A stretch of 64,000 nucleotides of DNA from Pseudomonadota bacterium (GCA_023393475.1 JAEWLC010000025.1:62001-126000), one strand, 5' to 3'; positions 25,886 through 35,460 are shown, counted from the stretch's first letter. Notes: generated by a model not told the origin, from the letters alone. Program-made: numbers and translations.

Positions 25886-26665
25886 CTAGAACGCGAACGT
25901 GCCGACCACCGGCACGTGATCGCTCGGCTTTTCCTTGCCGCGTTCGGCAGAGTGGACCACGACATCCTCCAGCCGGTCGGCGGCCTGCGGCGAGAGCAGC
26001 AGGTGGTCGATGCGGATGCCGTCCTTGCGCTCCCAGCCGAAAGTGCGGAAATCCCAGAACGTCAGCGACGGCTCGTCGGTGATGGCGCGTTGCGCATCGG
26101 TCAGGCCGAGATTGAGCAGGGCGCGCCAGCGCTCGGCGCTCTCGGGGCGGAAAGCAGCGTCGCCGACCCACTTCTCGGGGAACGTCGCATCGACATTGGC
26201 CGGGATGATGTTGAAATCGCCGAGCAGGATGAACGGCTCCTCAAGCGCCAGCCGGCCTTCGACGAAGGTGTGCAGGCGGTCCATCCAACTGAGCTTGTAG
26301 GTGAACTTGTCGGTGCCCACCGGATTGCCGTTCGGCAGGTAGATGCAACAGACGCGCACCACGCCGCCCTCGACCGAGAACACGCCCTCGATCAGCCGCG
26401 ACTGCTCGTCGCCATCGTCGCCGGGCAGGCCACGCGTCACCTCGTCGAAGCGGTGCTTGGAGAGGATGGCGACGCCATTCCAGCTCTTCTGCCCGAACGT
26501 CTCGATATTGTAGCCGAGCGCCTCGATCTCCATTCGGGGGAAGGCTTCGTCGACCGACTTGATCTCCTGCAGGCAGACTACATCGGGCGATTCTTCTTCA
26601 AGCCATTTGAGAAGAAGTCCCTGCCGCGCCTTGACGCCGTTGATGTTCCAGGTGGCGATGCGCAT
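25886..26665 (-). CDS. xthA: exodeoxyribonuclease III / AP endonuclease
   Basis: A 259-residue enzyme that cleaves abasic sites and degrades DNA 3' ends in base-excision repair. The hallmarks are all present: ATWNINGVKAR, DVVCLQEIKS (metal-binding Glu), IYLPNGNPVGTDKFTYK, LGDFNIIPANVD (Asp/Asn pair), RTFGWERKDGIRIDHLLLS and the final SDHVPVVG with catalytic Asp-His. The ribosome-binding GGAG lies in the arm of a strong palindrome just upstream, so translation may be gated by RNA structure. Confidence 0.96.
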   Translation of the reverse strand: MRIATWNINGVKARQGLLLKWLEEESPDVVCLQEIKSVDEAFPRMEIEALGYNIETFGQKSWNGVAILSKHRFDEVTRGLPGDDGDEQSRLIEGVFSVEGGVVRVCCIYLPNGNPVGTDKFTYKLSWMDRLHTFVEGRLALEEPFILLGDFNIIPANVDATFPEKWVGDAAFRPESAERWRALLNLGLTDAQRAITDEPSLTFWDFRTFGWERKDGIRIDHLLLSPQAADRLEDVVVHSAERGKEKPSDHVPVVGTFAF

Positions 26666-26668
26666 GAG

Positions 26669-26695
26669 TAGGCTCCGGTTTGAAACCGGAGCCTA
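26669..26695 (-). promoter_or_regulatory. palindrome covering xthA ribosome-binding site
   Basis: Arms of 13 bp (TAGGCTCCGGTTT and complement) flank a single base. Read leftward, the distal arm contains CCGGAG, the only Shine-Dalgarno candidate for xthA, seven bases before its ATG. It may also terminate the upstream beta-lactamase-family transcript. Confidence 0.55.
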
Positions 26696-26696
26696 G

Positions 26697-26731
26697 AGCA
26701 ATTCGCGGTTCCGTTGAAACGACGAATTGCT
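26697..26731. repeat. AGCAATTCG palindromic element
   Basis: A perfect 9-bp inverted repeat (AGCAATTCG with CGAATTGCT) encloses 17 bp containing GGTTCCGTTGAAACG. It looks like the short interspersed palindromic elements seen in intergenic spaces of Rhizobiales genomes. Only one copy is in this window, so repeat status is inference. Confidence 0.35.
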
Positions 26732-26793
26732 TCAGTTGTGGTCGCGCTTCCGAACCGGAAAGGTCTGCAACTTTTCCTGGAAACGCTCGGACG

Positions 26794-27897
26794 TCACAGC
26801 GACGCGTAAATCGCGTCGCGGATGTCCTCGCGGAAGGGGCCGTTGCAGCCTTCGGGCGCGACGTTGGTGAGCACCGCGATCGACAGCTTGTTGGTGCGGT
26901 CGATGATCCAGTTGTGGCCCCACGCGCCGCCCCAATCGAGCGTACCGACCGGGCAGGGGCTCCTCGCCGCCTTCGGATCGTCGATGATGGCACCGAGCAC
27001 GGTGAACCGCTTGCCGGCATCGCCCTCGCGCCGCGGCAGGCTGCCGATCTGGTTGGTGAAGGCTTCGATCGTGGTCTCGGGCTTGAGGAAGGTGCCGCCG
27101 TTGTAGACTTCGAGCATCTTCATCACGTCGTCGGCCGTGCCGCACGAGCCGCCACCGCCGGACTGCGGGGCATCGGCGCGGAAGATGCGGTCGGGGTCGA
27201 AGGTCGTGCCCTGCTTGTTCTCGGAGGTGATCCGCACCGGCGGCACGATCGAGGGTTTTGGCAGACCGCCATTGTAGTAGTTTGCCGTGATGCGGGTCGC
27301 ATCCGTCGGTGTGAAGCGCCAGTCGACCATGCCCAGCGGGCCGGCGGCATACTTGTTCACCGCCGCTTCGAGCGTCGAGTTGTTGATCGCCGCGAGCACC
27401 CCGCCCACGACGTCGATGCTCGTTCCGTATGCCCACGCCGTACCGGGTGCGAAGCCGAGCGGCGCCTTGGCGAGGCGGCGGAGGTTCTCTTCGAGAGAAA
27501 TGAACGGTCCGGACATGCCCGGCGACACGTCGGCGGGCGTCGTCTCATAGGCGAGGCCGGAGCTATGTGAGAGCAGGTGGCGGATGGTGATAGGCCGCAC
27601 CACCCCATCGGGGCTCGCCGGGGTGAAATAGGGCAGGTACTTGCTGACGGGATCATCAAGCTGCAGAAGCCCGGCTTCCATCATCTTGAGCGCCGCGGTC
27701 GCGACGACCGGCTTGGTGATCGACGCGAGCCGGAAGATGGCATCGCGCTCGATCTTGCGGTTCGACTCCCGGTCGGCAAGGCCTGCGGCGCGGGCGTAGA
27801 TTTCCCTGCCGTCCTGGTTCACCAGCACGACGCAACCGACAATGCGGTCCCCGAGCGCGGCGTCGATCGCCGCGTTCACCCTATTCTCCAAAGTCAT
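26794..27897 (-). CDS. serine beta-lactamase-family hydrolase
   Basis: A 367-residue protein of the class C beta-lactamase / EstB esterase superfamily. Motif 1 is SITKPVV (Ser-x-x-Lys) and the Tyr motif is in AYGTSIDVVGG; ITIRHLLSHSSGL is the usual accompanying block. There is no evident signal peptide, which argues for a cytoplasmic esterase or peptidase rather than a secreted antibiotic-resistance enzyme. GGGAGG before the ATG is a strong ribosome-binding site. It is upstream of xthA on the same strand, separated by palindromes. Confidence 0.88.
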   Translation of the reverse strand: MTLENRVNAAIDAALGDRIVGCVVLVNQDGREIYARAAGLADRESNRKIERDAIFRLASITKPVVATAALKMMEAGLLQLDDPVSKYLPYFTPASPDGVVRPITIRHLLSHSSGLAYETTPADVSPGMSGPFISLEENLRRLAKAPLGFAPGTAWAYGTSIDVVGGVLAAINNSTLEAAVNKYAAGPLGMVDWRFTPTDATRITANYYNGGLPKPSIVPPVRITSENKQGTTFDPDRIFRADAPQSGGGGSCGTADDVMKMLEVYNGGTFLKPETTIEAFTNQIGSLPRREGDAGKRFTVLGAIIDDPKAARSPCPVGTLDWGGAWGHNWIIDRTNKLSIAVLTNVAPEGCNGPFREDIRDAIYASL

Positions 27898-27970
27898 GAA
27901 TTCCTCCCGAACTATGGGAGGACGCTAACGGCTGAACGGGTCGCGGGGCATTAGTCGAAAGGCTTAGGCG

Positions 27971-28324
27971 TCAGGCGACGGCAAAGCTCGTGCCGCAGCC
28001 GCAACCGGCGACGGCATTCGGGTTCCGGATCTGGAAGCTCTGCCCGATCAGGTCGTCGACATAGTCAATTTCCGCGCCGCCCATGAACTCGAGGCTCAGC
28101 GAGTCGATCAGTACCGTCGCGTCGCCGCTGCTCAGCACCAGATCGTCGGCGGTCGGCGTCTCCTTGACGAGGTTGTACTCGTACTGGAAGCCGGAACAGC
28201 CGCCGCCGGCGACGGCGATGCGCAGCACCGTGCCTTCGCCCTGCTTCGAGAGGATGCGCCCGATCCGCTTGGCGGCGCGATCTGTCAAAACGACATTGTT
28301 CGGTGCTAGAGCAACTTCGGACAT
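27971..28324 (-). CDS. erpA: iron-sulfur cluster insertion protein (ErpA/IscA type)
   Basis: A 117-residue A-type Fe-S carrier that delivers clusters to apoproteins. The three conserved cysteines are in GGGCSGFQYEY and AGCGCGTSF; the core DSLSLEFMGGAEIDYVDD is typical. Both the ErpA label and a generic HesB/IscA label fit; ErpA is usual in alphaproteobacteria next to dgt. I use the ATG before SEVALAPNN. It is divergent from dgt across 85 bp, which must hold both promoters. Confidence 0.92.
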   Translation of the reverse strand: MSEVALAPNNVVLTDRAAKRIGRILSKQGEGTVLRIAVAGGGCSGFQYEYNLVKETPTADDLVLSSGDATVLIDSLSLEFMGGAEIDYVDDLIGQSFQIRNPNAVAGCGCGTSFAVA

Positions 28325-28409
28325 GCAATACCTTCCGGCCGCTGGAGGGTGCGGCTCATGGTTGTAACTTAATATCGTCAGATGACGATGAAAAGGGTCC
28401 TGGCGCATA

Positions 28410-29597
28410 ATGGCTGACCGCCCAGCGTATGCCTCCGATCCCTCTCAGAGCCGCGGACGGCTGTTCGATCCCGGCACCAGCCCGACCCGGTCGGAGTTCC
28501 AGCGCGACCGCGACCGCATCATCCACTCGACCGCCTTCCGCCGCCTGCAGCACAAGACCCAGGTCTTCCTGCACCACGAGGGCCAGCATTTCCGCACGCG
28601 CCTGACCCACACGCTGGAAGTCAGCCAGATGGCACGTTCCATCGCCCGCGCCCTCGCACTGGATGAAGACCTGGCGGAGGCGGTGGCGCTGGCGCACGAC
28701 CTCGGCCACACCCCGTTTGGCCATGCCGGCGAGCGCGTGCTGAACGAGAAGCTCGCCGAATGGGGCGGCTTCGACCACAACATGCAGGCGATCCGGGTCG
28801 TCACCCGGCTCGAGAACCGCTACGCCGAGCATGACGGGCTGAATTTGAGCTGGGAGGCACTCGAGGGCATCCTCAAGCACAATGGTCCCCTGGTCGATCG
28901 CAACGGCCGGGCCCTGCGCGCCGACCACCCGGTACCGTTCGGGCTCAACGACATCCCCGCCAGCACCGACCTGATGCCGTGGAGCTATGCGAGCCTCGAA
29001 GCGCAGGCGGCGGCCATCGCCGATGACATCGCCTACAACTCGCACGACATCGACGACGCGCTGCGGGCCGGCCTGATCCGTATCGGCGACCTCTCCGATG
29101 TGCCGCTGGTCGGCCCGTTCGTGCGGGAAGTGCTCACCCGCTGGCCCGATATCGAGCGCAGCCGCCAGGCGCACGAGGTGCAGCGGCGGCTGATCACTGC
29201 CCAGATCGAGGACGTGATCCAAGAGAGCACCCGCAATATTGCGGCACTCGCTCCGCAGTCGGCCGATGACGTGCGCTTTGCCGGCCGGGCGCTGATCCGC
29301 TACTCGCCGGCGGTAGCCGAGGCCGAGCGCGGGCTGAAGCGCTTCCTTTTCGACCACGTGTACCGCAACGAGCAGGTGATGGCGCCGGTTCGCCGCAGCC
29401 AGACCGTCGTCTCGATGCTGTTCGACCACTACATGGTTACATCCGCTATGCCGGGAAGCTGGGGCGAAGCCGCCCGGGCAGCGCCTGATCGTGGCGCGAA
29501 GGCCCGGATCGTCGCCGACTTCGTCGCCGGGATGACCGACCCCTATGCCCTCGAGCAGCATGCCCGCCTGTTTGACGGGGCAGGGGCTTTGGGGTAG
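28410..29597 (+). CDS. dgt: deoxyguanosinetriphosphate triphosphohydrolase-like protein
   Basis: A 395-residue HD-domain phosphohydrolase that converts dNTPs to deoxynucleosides and triphosphate. The N-terminal block is FQRDRDRIIHSTAFRRLQHKTQVF; metal ligands lie in RTRLTHTLEVSQMA (His) and ALAHDLGHTPFGHAGE (His-Asp). A later AIADDIAYNSHDIDD adds the final Asp. Length fits the type 2 dGTPase-like subfamily. It starts the conserved dgt-argS-SPOR-scpA-scpB-tat series. Confidence 0.94.
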   Translation: MADRPAYASDPSQSRGRLFDPGTSPTRSEFQRDRDRIIHSTAFRRLQHKTQVFLHHEGQHFRTRLTHTLEVSQMARSIARALALDEDLAEAVALAHDLGHTPFGHAGERVLNEKLAEWGGFDHNMQAIRVVTRLENRYAEHDGLNLSWEALEGILKHNGPLVDRNGRALRADHPVPFGLNDIPASTDLMPWSYASLEAQAAAIADDIAYNSHDIDDALRAGLIRIGDLSDVPLVGPFVREVLTRWPDIERSRQAHEVQRRLITAQIEDVIQESTRNIAALAPQSADDVRFAGRALIRYSPAVAEAERGLKRFLFDHVYRNEQVMAPVRRSQTVVSMLFDHYMVTSAMPGSWGEAARAAPDRGAKARIVADFVAGMTDPYALEQHARLFDGAGALG

Positions 29598-29628
29598 GGG
29601 CTCGGCACCCTTCCCAAAAGGCACTGAA

Positions 29629-31365
29629 ATGAACGTTTTCGCGCTGTTCGCCACCCGCGTCGCCGACGCCCTCAAGGCACTCTACCCCGAAATCACCGGG
29701 GAAGCCCTGTCGCGCCTCGTGGTTGAGCCGCCGCGAGATGCAGCGCATGGCGACCTGTCGAGCAACGCCGCGATGGTCGTGGCGAAGCCCCTGGGCAAGA
29801 ACCCGCGGGACATCGCCTCCGCGCTGGCCGAACATTTCAAGTCGGACCCGGATGTGGCCTCCGTCGAGGTCGCCGGTCCCGGCTTCGTGAATTTCCGGCT
29901 CAAGACGCCGATCTGGCACGAAGTGCTGAAGGCCGTCGGCCCCGAGTACGGCAAGGCGGATATCGGCAAGGGTGAGCGGGTCAATGTCGAGTACGTCTCG
30001 GCCAACCCGACCGGACCGATGCATGTCGGCCATACCCGTGGCGCCGTGTTCGGCGACGCCCTCGCTTCGCTCATGGCCTATGTCGGCTACGATGTGACGC
30101 GCGAGTACTACATCAACGATGCCGGCAGCCAGATCGACACGCTGTCGAAGTCGACCATGCTGCGCTACCGCGAGGCGCTCGGCGAGACGATCGATATCCC
30201 GTCGGGCTTCTATCCCGGCGACTACCTGATTCCGGTTGGGCAGGCGCTGAAGGTCGAGTTCGGCACCTCTCTCCTCGATAAGCCCGAGGCCGAGGCCCTG
30301 GCGCTGGTCAAGGACCGGGTGCTGGCCGCGATGATGGACCTTATCCGGGCCGACCTCGCCAAGCTCAACATCCACCACGATGTGTTCTTCTCCGAGCGCC
30401 AGTTGCACGGGCAGGGCGGGGATGTCGACACGACGCTCGAATGGCTGCGCGCGCAGGACATGGTCTATCAGGGCCGTCTCGAGCCGCCGAAGGGCAAGAC
30501 CCCGGAAGATTGGGAGGATCGCGAGCAGACCCTGTTCCGCGCCACCAACTACGGCGACGACGTCGATCGCCCGCTGGTGAAGTCGAACGGCAGCTACACA
30601 TATTTCGCCGCCGACATTGCCTACCACCGGAACAAGTACCTCCGCGGCTTCAAGCACATGGTCAACGTGCTCGGCGCCGATCACTCGGGCTATGTCTCGC
30701 GGCTCAAGGCGGCCGTGAAGGCCGTGTCGCATGGCGAGGCCGATATCGACGTGCGCATCTGCCAACTCGTTCGGCTGTTGAAGAACGGCGAGCCGTTCAA
30801 GATGAGCAAGCGCTCCGGCGACCTCGTGACGCTCGCCGACGTGGTCGAAGAAGTCGGCTCCGACGCCACCCGCTTCATGCTGCTCTATCGGCGCAACGAC
30901 GCCGCGATGGACTTCGACTTCGCCGTGGTGAAGGAGCAGAGCCGCGACAACCCGGTGTTCTACGTGCAGTACGCGCACGCCCGGACTTACTCGGTGTTCC
31001 GCAAGGTTGCCGAGGAATTGCCCTCGCTCGATGTATCGCCCGCTGCCCTCGCCGCGGCGGACCTGTCGTTGCTGTCTTCCGAGGCAGATGTCGAGTTGAT
31101 CAAGACGCTCGCACAGTGGCCGCGCATCGTCGCGTCGGCTGCCGATGCACACGAGCCGCATCGGGTGGCGTTCTATCTCTACGAGCTGGCCAGCGCGTTT
31201 CATGGCTTCTGGGCCAAGGGCAATCAGGATGTTGCCTTACGCTTTGTTAACGCGGATGATTCAAAGCTGACTACGGCCCGACTCGCCCTTGTCGGGGCCG
31301 TGCGTCAGGTTCTCGTCAATGGTTTGACTCTGCTTGGTGTCTCTGCCCCCGAAGAGCTTTCATAA
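29629..31365 (+). CDS. argS: arginyl-tRNA synthetase
   Basis: A 578-residue class I synthetase charging tRNA-Arg. The N-terminal ~110 residues are the additional domain that reads the tRNA D-loop. The HIGH-type motif is ANPTGPMHVGHTRGAVFGD near residue 130, and a KMSKRSGD loop lies near residue 391. The C-terminal helical DALR anticodon domain includes QYAHARTYSVFRKV. Length is standard. It starts 31 bp after dgt. Confidence 0.97.
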   Translation: MNVFALFATRVADALKALYPEITGEALSRLVVEPPRDAAHGDLSSNAAMVVAKPLGKNPRDIASALAEHFKSDPDVASVEVAGPGFVNFRLKTPIWHEVLKAVGPEYGKADIGKGERVNVEYVSANPTGPMHVGHTRGAVFGDALASLMAYVGYDVTREYYINDAGSQIDTLSKSTMLRYREALGETIDIPSGFYPGDYLIPVGQALKVEFGTSLLDKPEAEALALVKDRVLAAMMDLIRADLAKLNIHHDVFFSERQLHGQGGDVDTTLEWLRAQDMVYQGRLEPPKGKTPEDWEDREQTLFRATNYGDDVDRPLVKSNGSYTYFAADIAYHRNKYLRGFKHMVNVLGADHSGYVSRLKAAVKAVSHGEADIDVRICQLVRLLKNGEPFKMSKRSGDLVTLADVVEEVGSDATRFMLLYRRNDAAMDFDFAVVKEQSRDNPVFYVQYAHARTYSVFRKVAEELPSLDVSPAALAAADLSLLSSEADVELIKTLAQWPRIVASAADAHEPHRVAFYLYELASAFHGFWAKGNQDVALRFVNADDSKLTTARLALVGAVRQVLVNGLTLLGVSAPEELS

Positions 31366-31456
31366 TTCGGGCGCATTGGTTGGTAGAGTGGCCGGCCCCG
31401 CTAGTGAGGTCCAACTATTAGCGGACGGGTCCACGAGTACAGGGGCGCTGCTTTCA

Positions 31457-33919
31457 ATGACAGCGAGACCGCAGCAGATGCCTGATGGCCAGGAAAAATC
31501 CGACGACCTGATCGCCGAACTTGCCAAGCTCATGGCAAGCAACGCGGGGTCATCCGAACCCGAGCCCCGGCCTGCGCCCAAGCTGGTCACGCTGCCTGAG
31601 GAGACTGCCCCGGAAGCCGCTACGGCTCCGCAGTCACCTGCGCCATCTCCGGTCCGGATTCCGGGTATGGATGCGCCTGCGGCGCCCGTCGCGGCCGCTC
31701 CTGCTCCTGTTCCTCCTGCGCCAGCGGCTGCTCCGACTGCGGCTCCTGCCGCTACGCCCGGCGTGTTCCGCATTCCGGGGATGGACCAGCCTGTCTCGGC
31801 GCCTGTCGCCGCAGCGCCAGCCCCGGCTCCGGTTGCGCCGCCTGTCACGCGCCCCGCTGCAAAGCCCGCGGCATCGATCGATTTCGGCACGCTGCCGGCA
31901 GCCTCCACCTTCAAGCCCGAGCCCATGTCGAGCTGGCAGGATCGCGAGATCCCGAAGCCCGTGGCATCGCGGCCAATCCCTCCGGCAATGATCGAGCCGA
32001 CTCAGCCCGCGCCTGTCCCCGTGACGCCGCCCGTTGCGCCCCCGACTTTCACGCAGGTCACCGCGCCGGCTCCGGCAGAGCGCCCGTCGGCGCCTCCGGC
32101 GGCCCAGCCCGATCCGATGTCGGAATTGGAAGCGGTGTTCGCGCAGCCGGTGCGCGCCCAGGCCGCTCCGGTATCCGCTGCTCCGGTTGCCCGTCCCGTC
32201 GCCGCGCCAGCAGCGCCCATGGTGGCCGCTGCGCAGGCATCGCCGGCGACCGACAACTTCGATTTCGACTTCGGCTTCGCGAACTCGCCGCCAGAGCCCA
32301 TCGTACCCGAGGCGAAGGCGCCGGTTTCCGCGCCTGTCGCGAAGCCCAGCTCCGATGACCCGATCGCCGACCTGATCGCTGCCGAACTCGACACGGCCGA
32401 AGTCGAGGAACCGCCGCAGACGGTGCAGCCTGCACCGCGGCCATTCCCGCAGCCGGGCCTTCCGGCGGCGCCGCGCCCGCAGCCCAATCTCGGCCCGGGC
32501 CGTGGTCCTGCTCCCGCCGCGCAACCCATCGCGCGCGCCGAGGAGCGTTTCGGCGTCGCCCCCGTATTCGGTCCGAACAGCAAGGTGCAGGCTCCGCGCC
32601 CGCAGCCCGCTGCCGATCCGATGGATGAAATCGAGAGCCTGATCGGCGAAGCGGTTCGCGTCGAACTGACGAGCGACAAGCCTGCGGCACCGGTGGCCGC
32701 AGCACCGACGCCCGCGCCGCAGCAGTCGCCTCCGGTCGTGCCGCCCCTGACGACGGGCTTTGCGCCGCGTCGCGCTACGATCAAGGATACCGAGCCGCAG
32801 GTCGCGTCTGCCGAGGCTGCCATTCTCGCCGCTGCCGCGGCAAGCGGCGCCGAAGTGGGCCGGATCGACGGTGTTCAGGCCGAGCAGAGCCCCTACAAAC
32901 GCGTAAAGGCCAAGCCCGAGCGCCGCTCGGGCGGCATGCGCCAGTATGTCGGCATGGCGGTAGCGGGCACGCTGCTGCTCGCCGCGGGTTTCGGCCTCTA
33001 CTGGGTGCTGGGCATGGGCCGCGGCAACGACGGCGAGGCCCCGGTGCTGACCGCCGACGCAACTCCGGTGAAGGAGGCGCCCCCGCCGACGGTGGCTGCT
33101 CCCACCAACCAGGGCTCCGTGGTTTTCAACGAACTCGACGGCAATGCTGCCGCTCCGGCCGACGAGCAACTCGTCTCGCGTGACGACAGCGAGGCGACCA
33201 GTGTCGCCGATGTCGCGACGACCGTGGGTGACGAGGATGCCTCTACCGGCGAGAGCGAGCTTGCCAACCGCAAGGTGCGCACGGTCACCGTCCGCCCGGA
33301 TGGCACCATCGTTTCGGGCGACGACGCCGTCGCCGGCAACGAGGAACTTCCGGTTGATCGCCCGGCCGTTCCGGAACTGCCGGGTGCCGATGTGCAGCCG
33401 TCCGATCTTCTCGCCGCACTGCCGAGCGCAGCAGATACCGCTGCCGATGCCGTCGGCGCCGCTGTCGACGAGACGGCCTCCACGCAGGTTTCGGCTCTCA
33501 CCGAAACACCGCCTGCCGGCGCGACCATCGATCCGACGATCGTGGCGCCGGTCCCCGTCGCGCGGCCGACTGATCGTTCCGCCCTCGGCGGTGGCGCCAA
33601 CCAGGTCGTCGCGGCACGTCCCGTGGACCTTGGGACCCAGCCGGCCGCGGCTGCACCGGTCTCTTCGGGTGGTTCGGGCCCCTATGTCCAGCTGAGCTCG
33701 CAGCCGACCGAACCGGATGCGCAGAGCTCGCTCCGTGCCACGCAGAACCGCCTGTCGGGCCTGCTCGCCGGCCGCAGCCTCGCTGTTCGCCAGGTCAATC
33801 TCGGCGCCAAGGGGACGTGGTATCGCGTCGTCCTGCCGGTCGACTCCTTCCAGGAGGCGACCCAGACTTGCGCCAGCCTCAAGGCCAACGGGGTCGATTG
33901 CGTGCCGATTGGCGGTTGA
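31457..33919 (+). CDS. large SPOR-domain membrane protein
   Basis: An 820-residue protein. Residues 1 to ~490 are a disordered, Pro/Ala/Val-rich cytoplasmic region with two copies of a RIPGMD motif near the N-terminus. A single transmembrane helix (MAVAGTLLLAAGFGLYWVLG) lies near residues 496-520. A periplasmic linker then leads to a C-terminal SPOR domain (GPYVQLSSQPTE through KANGVDCVPIGG). SPOR domains bind denuded peptidoglycan at division sites. The start is not certain: no strong ribosome-binding site is seen, and the frame extends into the end of argS. In related genomes nagZ normally follows; here scpA does. Confidence 0.88.
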   Translation: MTARPQQMPDGQEKSDDLIAELAKLMASNAGSSEPEPRPAPKLVTLPEETAPEAATAPQSPAPSPVRIPGMDAPAAPVAAAPAPVPPAPAAAPTAAPAATPGVFRIPGMDQPVSAPVAAAPAPAPVAPPVTRPAAKPAASIDFGTLPAASTFKPEPMSSWQDREIPKPVASRPIPPAMIEPTQPAPVPVTPPVAPPTFTQVTAPAPAERPSAPPAAQPDPMSELEAVFAQPVRAQAAPVSAAPVARPVAAPAAPMVAAAQASPATDNFDFDFGFANSPPEPIVPEAKAPVSAPVAKPSSDDPIADLIAAELDTAEVEEPPQTVQPAPRPFPQPGLPAAPRPQPNLGPGRGPAPAAQPIARAEERFGVAPVFGPNSKVQAPRPQPAADPMDEIESLIGEAVRVELTSDKPAAPVAAAPTPAPQQSPPVVPPLTTGFAPRRATIKDTEPQVASAEAAILAAAAASGAEVGRIDGVQAEQSPYKRVKAKPERRSGGMRQYVGMAVAGTLLLAAGFGLYWVLGMGRGNDGEAPVLTADATPVKEAPPPTVAAPTNQGSVVFNELDGNAAAPADEQLVSRDDSEATSVADVATTVGDEDASTGESELANRKVRTVTVRPDGTIVSGDDAVAGNEELPVDRPAVPELPGADVQPSDLLAALPSAADTAADAVGAAVDETASTQVSALTETPPAGATIDPTIVAPVPVARPTDRSALGGGANQVVAARPVDLGTQPAAAAPVSSGGSGPYVQLSSQPTEPDAQSSLRATQNRLSGLLAGRSLAVRQVNLGAKGTWYRVVLPVDSFQEATQTCASLKANGVDCVPIGG

Positions 33920-33994
33920 TCGCCATCGGCGCTTCCTTGACGCCTTGCCCGGTTAGGGACCAAATCCGCCTTTGATGGCGGACGGGGCGGCGTT

Positions 33995-34789
33995 ATGAGC
34001 GGCACATCGCAGGACTGGTTCGCGACGCCCGAAGCGCCGCCCGACGACGAGATCCTCTACGTCGACGTCGCCGGCTACGAAGGCCCGCTCGATCTCCTGC
34101 TCGACCTCGCCCGCCGCCAGAAGGTGGACCTGGGCAAGATCTCGGTGCTCGCGCTGGCCGAGCAGTATCTGCAGTTCATCGAAACGGTGCGCGAGAAGCG
34201 CATCGAGGTGGCTGCCGACTATCTCGTGATGGCGGCGTGGCTCGCCTATCTCAAGAGCCGCCTGATGGTGCCGCAGGCGCCCAGCGACGAAGAGCCGAGC
34301 GGCGAGATGATGGCCGCGCTGCTGCAATTCCGGTTGAAGCGTCTCGAGGCGATGCGCAAGGCCGCGATGCAACTGGTCAACCGCCCGCGCCTCGGCCGCG
34401 ATGTCTATATGCGCGGGCAGCCCGAGCCGGTGCTGGTCGAGCGTCGCAACCTGTGGGAAGCCTCGCTCTATGACCTGTTGAAGGCCTATGCGATCGGGCG
34501 CGAGCGCGGCGTGCCGCAGGATTATCACCTGTTCGAGCGCAGTGTCTGGTCGCTGCAGGAGGCCCGCGAAATCCTCGCCCGGCTGATCGGGGAAAGCATG
34601 GATTGGGTGCCGCTCGACGCCTATCTCGACCGCTACCTGACCAATCCGGAACAGCGCAAGACCGCCACCGCTTCGAGCTTTGCCTCGAGCCTTGAACTCG
34701 CCCGGCAGGGACAAATAGAACTGCGCCAGACCCTGACATTCGGCCCGCTCTTCATGCGCCGCCGCCAGGGCGACGGGGACAAGCAATGA
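33995..34789 (+). CDS. scpA: segregation and condensation protein A
   Basis: A 264-residue kleisin that bridges the two SMC heads with ScpB in chromosome condensation. The N-terminal winged-helix block is YEGPLDLLLDLARRQKVDLGKISVLALAEQYLQFI, followed by the family hallmark ADYLVMAAWLAYLKSRLMVP. The C-terminal domain (residues ~175-264) is degenerate but of normal length. Its stop overlaps the scpB start as ATGA, so the two subunits are translationally coupled. Confidence 0.94.
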   Translation: MSGTSQDWFATPEAPPDDEILYVDVAGYEGPLDLLLDLARRQKVDLGKISVLALAEQYLQFIETVREKRIEVAADYLVMAAWLAYLKSRLMVPQAPSDEEPSGEMMAALLQFRLKRLEAMRKAAMQLVNRPRLGRDVYMRGQPEPVLVERRNLWEASLYDLLKAYAIGRERGVPQDYHLFERSVWSLQEAREILARLIGESMDWVPLDAYLDRYLTNPEQRKTATASSFASSLELARQGQIELRQTLTFGPLFMRRRQGDGDKQ

Positions 34790-35460
34790 CCGACGACACC
34801 TTGGCCGAAACCGATTTCGACGAGCACGGCGAGATCGCGGGGCGAAATCTCCGCATCCTGGAAGCGATCCTCTTCGCATCGGCCAATCCGCTGTCGCCGG
34901 CGGAAATCGCGCCGTATCTGGGGGAGGGGGCCGATATCCCCGTTTTGCTCGAGCGGCTGGCCGAAGTCTACGCCGGTCGAGGCATCAACCTGGTGCGGCG
35001 CGGCGACAAGTGGGCATTTCGAACGGCCGACGATCTGTCGTTCCTGTTGCGGCGCGAGGAGACAGAGAGCCGGCAGTTGTCGCGGTCGGCGCTGGAGACG
35101 CTGGCGATCATCGCCTACCACCAGCCGGCAACGCGCGCCGAGGTGGAGGAGGTGCGCGGCGTCGCCAGCGGCGGCGGTACGTTCGATATCCTGATGCAGA
35201 CCGGCTGGGTCCGCATGCGCGGTCGTCGTCGCACGCCGGGGCGGCCCGTCACCTACGGAACGACCGAGGCATTCCTCGACCATTTTGGCCTCGAGAGCCT
35301 CGCCGACCTGCCGGGTCTCGATGAACTGAAGGGTTCCGGCCTGCTGTCGAGCCGCCTGCCGCCTGCCTTCCAGGTGCCGCTGCCTTTCGATGGCCCGCTG
35401 CGTGATGACGAGGACCCGCTGGAACCCGACGACCAGGGCGAGAGCGATCCGATCGAGTGA
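34786..35460 (+). CDS. scpB: segregation and condensation protein B
   Basis: A 224-residue partner of ScpA. Two winged-helix domains are visible: RILEAILFASANPLSPAEIAPYL at residues ~20-42, and LETLAIIAYHQPATRAEVEEVRGV with the conserved GWVRMRGRRRTPGRPVTYGTT further on. The C-terminal tail is acidic and disordered (DDEDPLEPDDQGESD). A 115-bp gap separates it from tatA. Confidence 0.95.
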   Translation: MTDDTLAETDFDEHGEIAGRNLRILEAILFASANPLSPAEIAPYLGEGADIPVLLERLAEVYAGRGINLVRRGDKWAFRTADDLSFLLRREETESRQLSRSALETLAIIAYHQPATRAEVEEVRGVASGGGTFDILMQTGWVRMRGRRRTPGRPVTYGTTEAFLDHFGLESLADLPGLDELKGSGLLSSRLPPAFQVPLPFDGPLRDDEDPLEPDDQGESDPIE

